A stretch of 64,000 bases of DNA, taken from NCBI GenBank assembly GCA_030549495.1, contig JAUIRK010000121.1:310001-374000 (forward strand), written 5' to 3'. A program made the translations under genes and the position numbers. The DNA is from Nectonema munidae. Lineage: Eukaryota > Nematomorpha > Nectonematoida > Nectonematidae. Shown here in pieces: positions 57,101 to 64,000 of this stretch (positions within the stretch are counted from its first letter, which is position 1; every line of letters begins with the position of its first letter). A model generated the notes under the pieces. It did not search any database and was not told the origin of the DNA. It was given only the letters and a program-made list of their open reading frames with translations.

Positions 57101-60100
57101 ATTTGTAATGGAAAAATGCCGCGCCTTTGTGAAGGTAACTTTGCTTCTTACTCGGATCTCCCATGCGCTCAATCTAACTCCGTGCTTTATCTCTTCACCC
57201 CATCTTTACCTACTCTAAGTGAGCATTAAGTGGTACTGTAAAGCAGTGGTTCCCAACCTTTTTTATCCCGTTCCCCCTTTTTCAGTCACTTTTTTACCTG
57301 TGGACCCCTACAACTGAATAGTTTGAGCCAACAAAATTAATCAAAGATTTTTATGCAAAAAATGATTGTAGTCATCTTATTAAATCGTATGCTTATTCAT
57401 ATGAAATCAGAGAAATCGTAAAGCCTGACAGAAAATGTGAATACAATTTTTTTCCAATTAAAATATAAATTTTTCAAAAATATTGTAACTAATAAAAAGC
57501 ATACATAAAGATTCAAAATATGAAACTTTAAAAAAGGGAAGAAAATATTTATTTAAAAAAGCTCTGAATATATATATATTGATATTGATTTGGAAAATAG
57601 AAGTATATTAAAGGAGATTAAGCATAAGTAGTTTGAAGTAGAATTTCCATGGACCCCTTGAAATTCTGTGTAAAGTAAGAATTTTTTGCAAGGAATTTTT
57701 CTAGAGTTCCCAGTTGTTTTTTTATAACATTTCAAATCTTTCATATATAAAATTAAAAATGAATGTAATTTCGATGTTAAAGAGCTTAACAAGCAAAAAA
57801 ATAAGTTTTTAGGCTAAATATCTAAAATTTTAGAAATGTTTATTCGCGAATTTGTTTTTGAACCGTTTTTCACGAAATTAAAGTACTTTATGATAAATAA
57901 TAATCAATATACAAAATTTACATTTTTTTTTAAGAAAAAAAGCTTAATTTTCTTTATTCGTCTTTTATGCTTAAATTCTGGTGATTAATTAACCATTTGA
58001 GGATAAGAATTTTAAAAACCAATCATATGCTTTCTTTCTTAACCCTTTCGCGCACAATTGGACACTACTGAAATAAAAACTCATTTTGAAGAAAAGCAGG
58101 GGATTAATTTTTGAAAACTTATGTCTGAAGGGGTTCATCAACTTTTATATATTTGGAGCACACGAGTTTCATTTCTTGGGACAATCGTGTCCCACTTTTC
58201 GTCCGAAGAGCTGCTTGATTAAATGGCTGCACACCCTTTTATTAGCTTTACGTGTCAAATCAACAAGACTTAGCAACCTAATAGATGCTGTGGCCACTTA
58301 GGGCAATGACCCTCAAGGTTTCCTAGTCCTGGTCAGCCAGGATATATTGCGGCTACTAGCATCCCTTATCCATTTCTTGTTGTTGCGCTTATAATGTTTC
58401 TCTTCACTTCTAGCAACTTCCTTTTATTACTTGTCTTGCTCTATTTGATATATTTTATCTCCTAACCTGCAAACGTTGAAGAGCGAAGATTAGCTATGAT
58501 CTATTAAATGTTACCCAACTATAACTGCATTAATCTCTAATGCGTTTACTCTATTTATGCTCAGAAGAAAACATTAAAAAATAGGAGCAAAATTCTCTAT
58601 ATATTTTTAAACTGTATGTTTTAAATTATCACGACCAAAAACCAGAAGAATACTCGATATTACACTGTATTGAATAATATAGATTCTCTTGTGTATTGAA
58701 TAGAGCGCTATGAACAAATTTGGAAAATCGGTTGGTAAACGGCTTAACTTGAAAACTTGCATAAAGCAATCTTTACGCACTCGACCACAAAATCTTACTT
58801 TTACAAAATTGAAATTCTCCAATAAATCAGCAGGGATACCCTTTCAAATATGTGATGTATTTGGGTGGAGATGCAATGAGTACTTGCAGCGTCATCATTT
58901 TCTACGTTCAAACAGCAGCATGGATGTTTTGCTGTGGATACTAGTACAGGCAAACAGGCTTCAACGACCATCTTTCACTTGTCTATAATGGCCACTTTCC
59001 ATTATTCTCAATTAACTCTGATTGAGCTCATTCGTGGTCCATTAAGCGCCCACCTGTTCACAGAGACCGCGTTTTAATCGTTTCCTTGAGATTTTAACTG
59101 CTTTTGAGAGGCATGAGACTAACCTTAAGGATAGTGGACCTAGGATCACGGGTTAATAACACACGGCCGTTCACATCTTGATTCTCAAAGTGGATTTCCA
59201 CACACCGAGGGAAACTGATGATTCTTCAATAGGCGAAAGCGGTCTTGCACAGAGTTTTCGGTTAGTGATGATGATAGAATACAAGAAAACTTAGGATTTT
59301 GAATAGCACTATAAATAAAAGTATTTACTGAGAGAAACAGTAAATAAAAGATTGTTATCAGAAAATAGTAGTAATAGATAGCATATTTAATTAACTATAG
59401 TTATTATTATTTAGTGTTTATTTAACCCTTTGAGGACTGGTGTAACAAGAAAGGAAAATCGGCTGCTTTAAATATATATAAAATTGCATTGAAAAAGAAA
59501 GCATACGATTAACTTTTCAAAAATGCTCGTCGTCAAAGGGTTTCGTCATTTCACTTACCTTTCATCATTCGATTTTGAAAGATTTTCAGAGGAATGGCAA
59601 TTTGCACCTTCTTGAAGAAAATTGGACACGGATTCTTGACGACACTAACTTCCCACTTCACATTGATCTGGGGGAGGATGTATCTTCCTTTTTTTGCATG
59701 AGCCTCTCCTTTGAAATGGCAAGTGCTTCTCGCTTTGAAGTGACCGCCTCCTTGTCATTTTCCCTTTCGCTCGGCCTTCCCCTTTTCCACTTCTCCATTT
59801 TGTTCGATTGCGATTCCTTCTCTGAAAGCTGTACTTCTCAAGTTCATGATGCTACGCCAATTTCCACGGAATCAGACAAGAGGTTTGCATTCACATTTGA
59901 TCTGAACTCCTTTCCTCTGCCGAGCAAGCTAAATGAAAAAAGAGATCAATCAGTGACTGGTATGCTGAACGATTTAAAAGTTAAAGGCTTTGTACTTGGC
60001 CTTGGATTCAAGGATAGTTATTGCCTATTCGTTACATGTAAAAAGGCTTATAACATATTATTTAATCAAGAGATGATGTTGCCATCCCCATTTTTGGAAT

Positions 60101-61334
60101 CTAAAGAGTCTACTATTTACTGTTTATATGCGCCAAATGTTTTACTTACATTTGACTTTGAACGAAAAGAATGCTTAGTCAAAGAAAAATTTGCTTTCAA
60201 ATTTACAATTGAAAATAATGAGCATGTTACAATAAGTAATATTAAGCTATTAGTTACTTCTTCCACTTCCAATGATATCAAGATATTCCATAGTCAAGGG
60301 CATGACGCTTCTGATTTAACTACTAAAAAATCGAGTAATTTTTTCATGCTTGTATAAAATATAAATAATATTTTACGTTTCTTTCAGATGTCTCACCTCT
60401 GTTAATTTTACGTTTTGATACCTTATCCAGAGGCTGTAAAATAAATGACGTGTTTTATGTCTGTTGTTTCGAAGAAAAGAATGTAACTTTTGATGTCAAG
60501 CTTATGTATGAAGTTATCTTCCCTCAATACAGCGACAACACTTGTGAAAACTTTGTGTGCTATAAGAGATCCTTCACAATAACTCCTGACGCACCTTCCA
60601 TCAAGTTTGTAAAAGCATTGCACTTTGCTCCATCTCTCTATACTTTCCCCAAGCTCTTTCAATTCACAGACGATGTCGTTTACTTAAATGAACACTTCAT
60701 ACTTAACACCACTTTCACAAATTCCTCGAATTTCATGCTCGAAATCGATTCTATTGAATTGGAAGTTAACGACAAATACTTTCAACTTTGCAAGAGCAAA
60801 TTCAAAAAAAAATTAAACGAGTCCATGACACAGAAATCAAAACTCTGCGTTTCATGGCGTTTACAGCCAATCGCACCTATTTCAACGCCCGTTCCTTTGG
60901 GCTGCGCACGCATAAGTTGGAAAGATTTTAAATCCTTTTCGTCAGATGTTGTGACAGATGAAGTGAACTTGAATACTCTCACCGTTTCGAAGCGCCCATT
61001 TTCACTAAAATTTATCATAGATTCAGCCATTAAAGTTCACCAAGATGTCCTAATTCAGTTTATTCTATGCAGTAATGCCCCCGGAATTCGCAACTGCCAT
61101 TGTGAATTTTTGGAAAATTCGGCTTTTATTTTTTCAGGCAATAAAACGGAGTCTTTTAAACTGATTCCTAATAAGAGCTACACGTTAACATACAAACTTT
61201 TTCCATTAACAAGTGGAAAGCAAACACTTCCTTTAATTTCTTTAGAAGTGGATGGTTTACCCGAGATAAATCAAGCCTGGATCAGAAGCCATCTTCCATC
61301 CTATGTTATTGTTGCTCCCAGTAATTTGAAGTGA
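41898..61334 (+). CDS. TRAPPC11: TRAPPC11, trafficking protein particle complex subunit 11 (14 exons, complete)
   Basis: Complete spliced gene. The 14 exons sum to 3,366 bases (1,121 residues plus stop; human about 1,133), and all 13 junctions agree in phase with GT-AG borders. The start is chosen because 26 residues separate it from TGLD, the same as in human. The N-terminal part (about 1-225) includes IVLTGLDTKFNAVH and FLFVRLSFKIAFF. The foie-gras region spans roughly residues 225-545 (GFYFFKAAYYYRQRRQL, KYYGGRFWRTG, SQSWFSLL). The rest to the C-terminus is the gryzun-type beta-rich region. TRAPPC11 is a TRAPP III subunit working in ER-to-Golgi transport and autophagosome formation. No break was found in the frame. 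Introns range from 53 bp to about 4.9 kb and hold many transposon relics. Assignment rests on long colinear similarity recalled from the human protein. Confidence 0.95.
42173..42345 (+). CDS. TRAPPC11: TRAPPC11 exon 2
   Basis: Follows a 59-bp intron and ends at phase 2 (CG|gtgaat). It encodes GILKKIWLGKHLFQLPAV and FYDLDWNDASWEEKKQEC (human GILKTGWMNKHLNLVPAL and FYELDWDEPQWKEKQSEC). Confidence 0.95.
42346..44490. other. TRAPPC11 introns 2 and 3
   Basis: AT-rich. About 43.79-44.01 kb (+) is an unusual lysine/arginine-rich open stretch followed by TATACATA-rich low-complexity sequence to about 44.17 kb. Nothing else recognised apart from exon 3. Confidence 0.35.
43061..43131 (+). CDS. TRAPPC11: TRAPPC11 exon 3
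   Basis: A 71-base exon (1 + 23 codons + 1). It encodes TKISVVLIQKNSTLPQ (human TKVAVVLIQKKTPLPP). Donor CAAG|gtatta. Confidence 0.93.
44491..44620. mobile_element. hAT-type element end
   Basis: Begins CACGGGTGGTCAACAATTTT and contains TTTAGCGGGCCGAGATTATA, typical of the left end of hAT elements related to the one at 15.1 kb. A possible right-end counterpart (TTCGGCCC ... TTTCCAGCCCTTA) lies at about 45.65-45.69 kb, beyond exon 4, so they are probably separate fragments. Confidence 0.4.
44871..44985 (+). CDS. TRAPPC11: TRAPPC11 exon 4
   Basis: A 115-base exon, phases 1 to 2. It encodes GDDLFSTERAYDFCSFC and FLFVLPHSDHLQG (human GEDVIASERAAALCNAC and LFVLPHTDHLVG). Confidence 0.95.
45075..45098. 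repeat. (TA)n microsatellite
   Basis: A run of alternating T and A about 24 bases long in TRAPPC11 intron 4. Confidence 0.85.
45399..45468 (+). tRNA. tRNA-Glu-like relic or SINE head (pseudo-tRNA)
   Basis: GGCAGATGATCTAATGGTGA begins a tRNA-Glu-like D arm. A loop reading GT-CTC-GA would give anticodon CTC, and CTGGGTTCGAATCCCCA supplies a perfect box B core. Acceptor pairing is about 5 of 7 and the T stem only 3 of 5. It is therefore more likely a decayed or SINE-derived copy than a working gene. In TRAPPC11 intron 4. Confidence 0.4.
46155..46254 (+). CDS. TRAPPC11: TRAPPC11 exon 5
   Basis: A 100-base exon ending in phase 0 at AAG|gtatta. It encodes LKNVLCNISKLYYNEKIK and MIKSRREQIN (human [25 protein letters not shown]). 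Confidence 0.9.
46492..46594 (-). repeat. tRNA-derived SINE, copy 4
   Basis: Shares CACCGCTTGTATCGAACTAT and GATCGAACCCAAGA. Located in TRAPPC11 intron 5. Confidence 0.7.
46946..47019 (+). CDS. TRAPPC11: TRAPPC11 exon 6
   Basis: A 74-base exon encoding FLFVRLSFKIAFFNDMKQDG (human [20 protein letters not shown]). The donor is AA|gtttcg; reading past it keeps a frame open for some distance, so the true end was set by similarity and phase. Confidence 0.92.
47084..47180 (+). CDS. TRAPPC11: TRAPPC11 exon 7
   Basis: Follows a 64-bp intron. It encodes YYSQAYETLSEIK and EVKTIAAFISFK (human NYRTAYNLVHEL and EIKTMAGFINYK). Ends in phase 0. Confidence 0.92.
47420..47640 (+). repeat. Dispersed repeat with CATA microsatellite, copy 2
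   Basis: Inverted copy of 11.49-11.66 kb: GCTAGCGCAATCATACATAC, then CATTTTTTGACATTCCTAAT, CAAACTTTCCTATTTATTTG and a further CATACATACACACATACG run. In TRAPPC11 intron 7. Confidence 0.7.
48198..48270. mobile_element. piggyBac-type MITE, internally deleted
   Basis: TTAA|TCCTTTGCC on the left and CTACACTGGTGTTGCACTGA, then CCTCAAAGCG on the right, as in the other copies but only 73 bases long. TRAPPC11 intron 7. Confidence 0.5.
48330..48441. mobile_element. piggyBac-type MITE
   Basis: Left end CCCTTTGAGGACAAGAATTT and right end TGTTACACTCGCCTTCAAAG, then GATTAA. Interior CTGTTTTCTTTCTCAATGGA matches other copies. TRAPPC11 intron 7. Confidence 0.65.
48900..48947 (+). repeat. Left arm of an inverted pair around TRAPPC11 exons 8-9
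   Basis: TTAGCCCTTTTAAAGCACAA, then TGGGTCATCGGTGATCTACG. The near-identical inverse is at 50.22-50.26 kb. The CACAATGGGACACCxGTG core also occurs in the MITE at 56.42 kb. Confidence 0.7.
49487..49620 (+). CDS. TRAPPC11: TRAPPC11 exon 8
   Basis: Acceptor gttcttaag, 134 bases, donor CA|gtacct. It encodes LCAKLFENNTALDAYHQF and LLFEHFTWLAHQ (human ICRLCFQHNTPLDAIAQF and LSFEHDAWMSKQ). Confidence 0.93.
49689..49867 (+). CDS. TRAPPC11: TRAPPC11 exon 9
   Basis: Follows a 68-bp intron. 179 bases encoding YLIFAELYEGALL and EHSGFYFFKAAYYYRQRRQL (human [20 protein letters not shown]). Donor A|gttcat, phase 1. Confidence 0.95.
50216..50263 (-). repeat. Right arm of the inverted pair around TRAPPC11 exons 8-9
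   Basis: Plus strand TTCGTTCGTCACCGATGTCC, then CATTGTGCTTTAAAGGGGCT. Pairs with 48.90-48.95 kb over about 48 bases. Confidence 0.7.
50840..52640 (-). mobile_element. Decayed minus-strand element encoding an unclassified repetitive protein family
   Basis: Read on the minus strand, an apparent start at 52638 gives MPKVKTKPLTYKKEK and DLEPTYLELILYYYF. Further on come ELYDLSDCRCPLDAVPC, FPIEDMVYLRYERAK, IPINGTTCNVLRQET, TIGCNHEAELQFETF and DWPLGHSRWMTPSTI. The order (short basic N-terminus, cysteine cluster, central region, HSRW motif) recalls a multi-copy family I remember from arthropod and other invertebrate genomes, whose class I cannot name. It is broken in several places. It lies in TRAPPC11 intron 9 in the opposite orientation and appears to be a fossil. 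Confidence 0.45.
53145..53201 (+). CDS. Possible cassette exon in TRAPPC11 intron 9
   Basis: A 57-base, C-rich segment between cctccctcag and GAAAG|gtaagt (near-consensus splice sites), open in the frame that joins exon 9 to exon 10 and a multiple of three in length. Nothing like it is needed to match human TRAPPC11, so it may be an optional exon, an exon of something else, or chance. Confidence 0.2.
53688..53805. mobile_element. piggyBac-type MITE
   Basis: CTAA|CCCTTTGAGCACGAGAAT, interior CTTTTTTCAACGGAATTTTA and TATACTTAAAGC as in the copy at 0.27 kb, right end decayed. TRAPPC11 intron 9. Confidence 0.6.
54008..54507 (+). mobile_element. hAT MITE family A, fuller copy with both ends
   Basis: Left end CAGGGATTCTTAACCTTTAC and right end TAGATTAAGAACCACTG (inverse CAGTGGTTCTTAATCTA). 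Shares its body with 15.83-16.13 kb. Carries a separate piggyBac-type MITE inside. No clear 8-bp duplication. TRAPPC11 intron 9. Confidence 0.78.
54304..54409. mobile_element. 106-bp palindromic piggyBac-type MITE nested in the hAT MITE
   Basis: Perfect 15-base terminal inverted repeat CCCATTTACGACCAA at each end, flanked on both sides by TTAA (54300-54303 and 54410-54413). It lies inside the hAT MITE, so it is the younger insertion. Confidence 0.85.
54789..54954 (+). CDS. TRAPPC11: TRAPPC11 exon 10
   Basis: 166 bases, phases 1 to 2. It encodes GEEKYYGGRFWRTG (human VLDFYGQRSWRQG) followed by an acidic and serine-rich stretch. Confidence 0.9.
55008..55196 (+). CDS. TRAPPC11: TRAPPC11 exon 11
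   Basis: Follows a 53-bp intron. 189 bases encoding NAFLKFGVHKCHHINACV and FRSQSWFSLLTYFLWLGL (human NAVAQFKKYKCPRMKSHL and YRSEGWWTLLTSVLTTAL). The donor AG|gtcttt was chosen over a later AAG|gttt because only it restores phase and matches human length. Confidence 0.9.
55197..56982. other. TRAPPC11 intron 11
   Basis: AT-rich intron holding one piggyBac-type MITE at 56421-56540. No other exon or gene supported. Confidence 0.4.
56421..56540. mobile_element. piggyBac-type MITE with intact TTAA on both sides
   Basis: TTAA|CCGTTTCATTCATGCACAAT at the left and CCTCAAATGG|TTAA at the right. Interior has GTGCTTTAAGTACATATAAA and GCACACGCT, as in sister copies. Confidence 0.75.
56983..57134 (+). 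CDS. TRAPPC11: TRAPPC11 exon 12
   Basis: 152 bases. The first base completes Arg; then CAYFTANAVSFVFFSLELLG (human [20 protein letters not shown], same length). Donor GAAG|gtaact, phase 1. Confidence 0.92.
57244..57680 (+). mobile_element. hAT-type element, right end lost
   Basis: Left end CAGTGGTTCCCAACCTTTTT, then CCTGTGGACCCCTACAACTG. A second TCCATGGACCCCTTGAAATT segment near 57.65 kb resembles the inner right side. TRAPPC11 intron 12. Confidence 0.55.
57993..58133. mobile_element. Two piggyBac-type MITE copies in tandem, one cut short by the other
   Basis: A left half starting CCATTTGAGGATAAGAATTT (57993-58038) is followed at a TTAA by a second copy, CCCTTTCGCGCACAATTGGA, to GAAGGGG at 58133. 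TRAPPC11 intron 12. Confidence 0.55.
58730..59270. other. Unexplained G+C-richer block in TRAPPC11 intron 12
   Basis: About 540 bases of more balanced composition (for example GACCGCGTTTTAATCG, CACACGGCCGTTCACATC) in an AT-rich intron. Short open stretches exist on both strands (a 92-codon frame at 58710-58988 on +) but no motif was recognised. Probably a fragment of an element not otherwise seen here. Confidence 0.3.
59426..59540. mobile_element. piggyBac-type MITE 41 bases before TRAPPC11 exon 13
   Basis: TTAA|CCCTTTGAGGACTGGTGTAA at the left and GTCGTCAAAGGG|TTTC at the right. The inverse closely matches copy 1 at 0.27 kb. Its right end lies in the region where exon 13's branch point would be sought. 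Confidence 0.75.
59582..60334 (+). CDS. TRAPPC11: TRAPPC11 exon 13
   Basis: 753 bases covering the start of the gryzun region (EENWTRILDDTNF, then FEVTASLSFSLSLGLPLF). The acceptor gattttgaaag is the only nearby AG that supplies the two bases needed after exon 12, and the residue count to EENW then equals human. The donor A|gtaatt at phase 1 avoids the stop reached by reading on. Confidence 0.9.
60388..61334 (+). CDS. TRAPPC11: TRAPPC11 exon 14 (terminal)
   Basis: Follows a 53-bp intron. 947 bases to TGA, encoding FDTLSRGCKINDVFYVCCFE through the C-terminal gryzun-like region, with SLYTFPKLFQFTDDVVYL, SKLCVSWRLQPIAPIST and a final LPSYVIVAPSNLK (human IPTSIFVKPQGRL). Confidence 0.95.
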
Positions 61335-61357
61335 ATACGAAATTATTTATTCTATAT

Positions 61358-61363
61358 AATAAA
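61358..61363 (+). promoter_or_regulatory. Polyadenylation signal of TRAPPC11
   Basis: AATAAA 24 bases after the TRAPPC11 stop codon, which would give a very short 3' untranslated region. Confidence 0.6.
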
Positions 61364-62820
61364 TCTTCATTCAAAAAATGTTTTTTTTATCTAATATCCA
61401 TTTTTGCAATTTTCACACATAGAGTTTGTTTCTACTAATAACTAAGTAATTGATTTAAAATCTTTTTCTGTCATCAAACCATTTCAAACTAACTTGTTAT
61501 TTCAACATTTTAGCATAAACTTTCGCATATTTAGTTAATCTATCATGTTCAATTTACTTCTAATATTATACTTTGCCATTCTAAATATAAATAGCGTTTA
61601 CTTTTTAACTTAGGCAAATTCGCTATTTTCAATTTAAGGTTTACCATATTTTTTGCCAATCCAGACTTACTGTATATATTAATCGCTAATATTTGAAATC
61701 GATTTGTTTTTATGTATTTTAACCATATCGATAAAATAATTTTCTCTTACGCTAAGGAATTTGGAAAGTAACTTCTTTATCCCTCATCCATTTTATAGCT
61801 CAATTATTGGAAAACGATGACCCATAGGCAGCCTGAGACGAAGTCGATAGAATTTTAGATTTTAAAGAAACGAGAGTCGAAGGTGTACAATAAAATTTAG
61901 GGGTCTGAGTCCAATTTTTAAGTTTTAAAAAAGTATTTAAATAATGAGAAAAAATTTTTAAGCGTAGGAAATAAAATTTGGCTAATTTTTTGCATTTTAT
62001 AATATTTTGAGTCTGATTTTTGTAAGTATTTTAAATCAGAGTCACATATTTTACCCTGCCCAATCCCGCCCAAGCGTCAACTAGTGGGGACTCATTTAAA
62101 ATTGGTGCTTGCTCAGTATAGTTAGCAAATTATGGAACAATTCATTTGATGTGATATTTCTACAAAAATGAGGAAATCCGAAAAATATGTGAAAGGATAG
62201 ACAATTATGATATTTAAAATAATTATGCACTTTTTAGCACATATTTAGGTTTTTTATAGCGTCCATTTTATTGATTGTTGAAAAAGACTGCAAACTGTTT
62301 TTTATTACAAGAAAAAATAACATTAACAAGAAATAACGGTTTAGTTGACAGTGAATGTTTGCTGAATATCTCAAAGTTCATATTAACTTGATTTAAATCT
62401 TATTATTTTTGCGTGAAAATTTTCCTATATTTGGGTCCACAAGCATTTCACCCGCCAACAAAAAAATTTTGAAAATAAAAGTGAAATTGCCTTCTAGTAA
62501 AATATATAACCACAGACTGTTTCTTTAACTAGACGAGCATCTCTACCTTCATTTCTGTAATAGAAACCAGAGATTTTTGGCGCTCATTGATATTCTAAGT
62601 CTACAACTTAAAAATTAAAATTTTTTTATTGATCTTACTTCCCAATGAGAACCTTTTTATCATTATCTCCTCACCAAACACATTTCGAGGGTCTGCTTAG
62701 TGGTCATCCATATATGACGACCAAAGGTAATGGAGTGAGGAGAGGGAGGGTCAATCCAAATCAGGATGCTCTATGTTGGAAGTCGTGTCATTTTTAAGAT
62801 TTAATAAGATGAAGTATGCT
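61364..62820. other. Downstream of TRAPPC11, no gene seen
   Basis: AT-rich intergenic DNA. No exon, RNA gene or element was recognised. Confidence 0.4.
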
Positions 62821-62829
62821 TTTTATAAC

Positions 62830-63340
62830 TTCATCTGTTGCTTTTTCCTTGCTTTTAATTAACACATAGCGAAAAGCTTTTTAGTTATCAAATTAGCATC
62901 AGCGTTACTCACCAATTTCTCTCCTACACTATCTTCATCTTGTTCAATACATTCTTGATTTCCTGATGGTTTTTGCTGTTCAATTTCCAAAATAATGCCC
63001 TTATCCATTCTTGCTTCATATGTGGTTACATCATCCTCTACAGAAATCAAGACATTGTTCATCAAAATTTTTTCTTGAGTGACATGGATGCTTGTTCTGA
63101 ATCATAAAAATGGTTGCAATTTATTGCAGTTTCTTCTTGAAGAGTGCATCCAGCTTCACCAAACAAGTAATTATTGTTGTTTATTCTAAGGACCTCCATG
63201 CTGCTATCACTAATCTCATAGCGTCAAAGATGTTAATGCAACATTTTTTATTTTACGATATTTAACTTTGAACGATCTTACTATACCTTGATTAAGGGGC
63301 TGCCATACTGATGTTGAGTTCGGTCATTTTAAGTATGTTA
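62830..63340 (-). mobile_element. Decayed Tigger/jerky-type transposase C-terminal fragment
   Basis: Read on the minus strand from about 63.32 kb: TSVWQPLNQGIVRSFKVKYR, then after a frame change NIFDAMRLVIAAWRSLE, a stop, TTIITC, and an acidic tail (MDKGIILEIEQQKPSG, CIEQDEDSVGEKLV). Tigger proteins have TSVLQPLDQGIIRSFK, then LDAM..L..AW, then TTI.NCF.KAG. Stops and frame changes show it is a relic. Confidence 0.7.
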
Positions 63341-63559
63341 AGGGATTCTTTCCAATAATTTTCAATTTTCTGAATTATATACCTTTTTTATAGTATTTAT
63401 TAGACTCGTTTGTCTTCTAAGTAATTTTCAATATTACTTTTCTTGTTTTAGGGTAAGTCTTAAAAATGCCCATCCATTTTTGAGCGAGGCAAATATATTT
63501 TATAACACATAACTATATAAGAACTCTATAATTTAAAGCTTAAGATGTTTATCCCTATT

Positions 63560-63760
63560 AATTACTGTAATCAAGCCCTTTGATAAGGGGGGGGGCAAGG
63601 GAGCTAGGCCCCCTGGGATTTATTTTGCCCATTTGAAATATAAATGTATACTTTCTTATATTCCCAACCCCATTAAAATCAGTTTTGCCGCCACGCCTTA
63701 ATCAGTTCCCCCCCCCTCCCGTCCCACCCCGTATCTGAAGTGGGTGATGGGGCTAATTTA
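63560..63760. repeat. G-run and C-run flanked segment
   Basis: A run of nine G followed by CAAGGGAGCTAGGCCCCCTG, then about 110 AT-rich bases and CCCCCCCCTCCCGTCCCACC. The two ends are loosely complementary and look like the termini of a small element. Confidence 0.35.
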
Positions 63761-64000
63761 AACAATCAAGTCTTTTATTCTAGAAATGAAATATATAGCA
63801 TTGTTATCCTTAGATATTCGTTTTATTTAATGTTTGTTTTTTTTTATCAAGATTTCTTAGAATAGTTGACAATATTTTTACACTTTGCTTAAAATTTTTG
63901 TTGATAAAACTTAGTACAAATAATTTCATTTTTAGAGTATAACTTAGGGATTGGAATAGCTCATTTATGTAAATTTAAAGTTTGTAGAATATTTCTTCCA

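Overview
The window is AT-rich DNA from an animal. Two spliced genes lie on the + strand in a background of decayed DNA transposons, MITEs and SINEs. Introns run from about 48-70 bp up to several kb, use GT-AG borders and the standard stop codons, and the coding exons are clearly richer in C and G than the flanks. The repeats (hAT, piggyBac, pogo/Tigger, a tRNA-derived SINE, and a minus-strand protein family I associate with arthropods) suggest an invertebrate, probably an arthropod or another protostome. I cannot name the species.

Gene 1 runs from about 14.8 to 25.4 kb, with possible 5' exons at 13.25 kb and 5.9 kb. It encodes an orphan class C G-protein-coupled receptor of the GPR158/GPR179 family. 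I assembled it by hand from 12 exons whose phases all agree. It has the end of the extracellular Cache/EGF-like region (a DIDQC motif, then a Y-x-C-x-C motif), seven membrane segments, the two cysteines expected to tie TM3 to the second extracellular loop, and the conserved cytoplasmic helix (DPEVIR joined by splicing to IELKRLYSQL). In vertebrates this family works at the plasma membrane and recruits RGS7-Gbeta5. The cytoplasmic tail here is far shorter than in human GPR158.

Gene 2 (41.9-61.3 kb) is a complete TRAPPC11 gene. Its 14 exons total 3,366 coding bases (1,121 residues; human about 1,133) with every junction in phase, and a polyadenylation signal follows 24 bases after the stop. It contains the foie-gras region and the C-terminal gryzun region of this TRAPP III tethering-complex subunit, which acts in ER-Golgi traffic and autophagy. 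The two genes have no obvious functional link.

Elsewhere, 0.27-10.5 kb holds a ZBED-type hAT relic, a 203-bp hAT MITE with a perfect 8-bp target duplication, and a piggyBac relic. The 26-36 kb stretch between the genes holds a hAT element with exact 8-bp target duplications (itself carrying a MITE), another hAT fragment, and a Tigger relic interrupted by a repeat. TRAPPC11 introns hold many piggyBac-type MITEs (TTAA ends), one nested inside a hAT MITE, plus a decayed minus-strand element at 50.8-52.6 kb. A second Tigger fragment lies at 62.8-63.35 kb. I saw no CRISPR array and no intact rRNA or tRNA gene.
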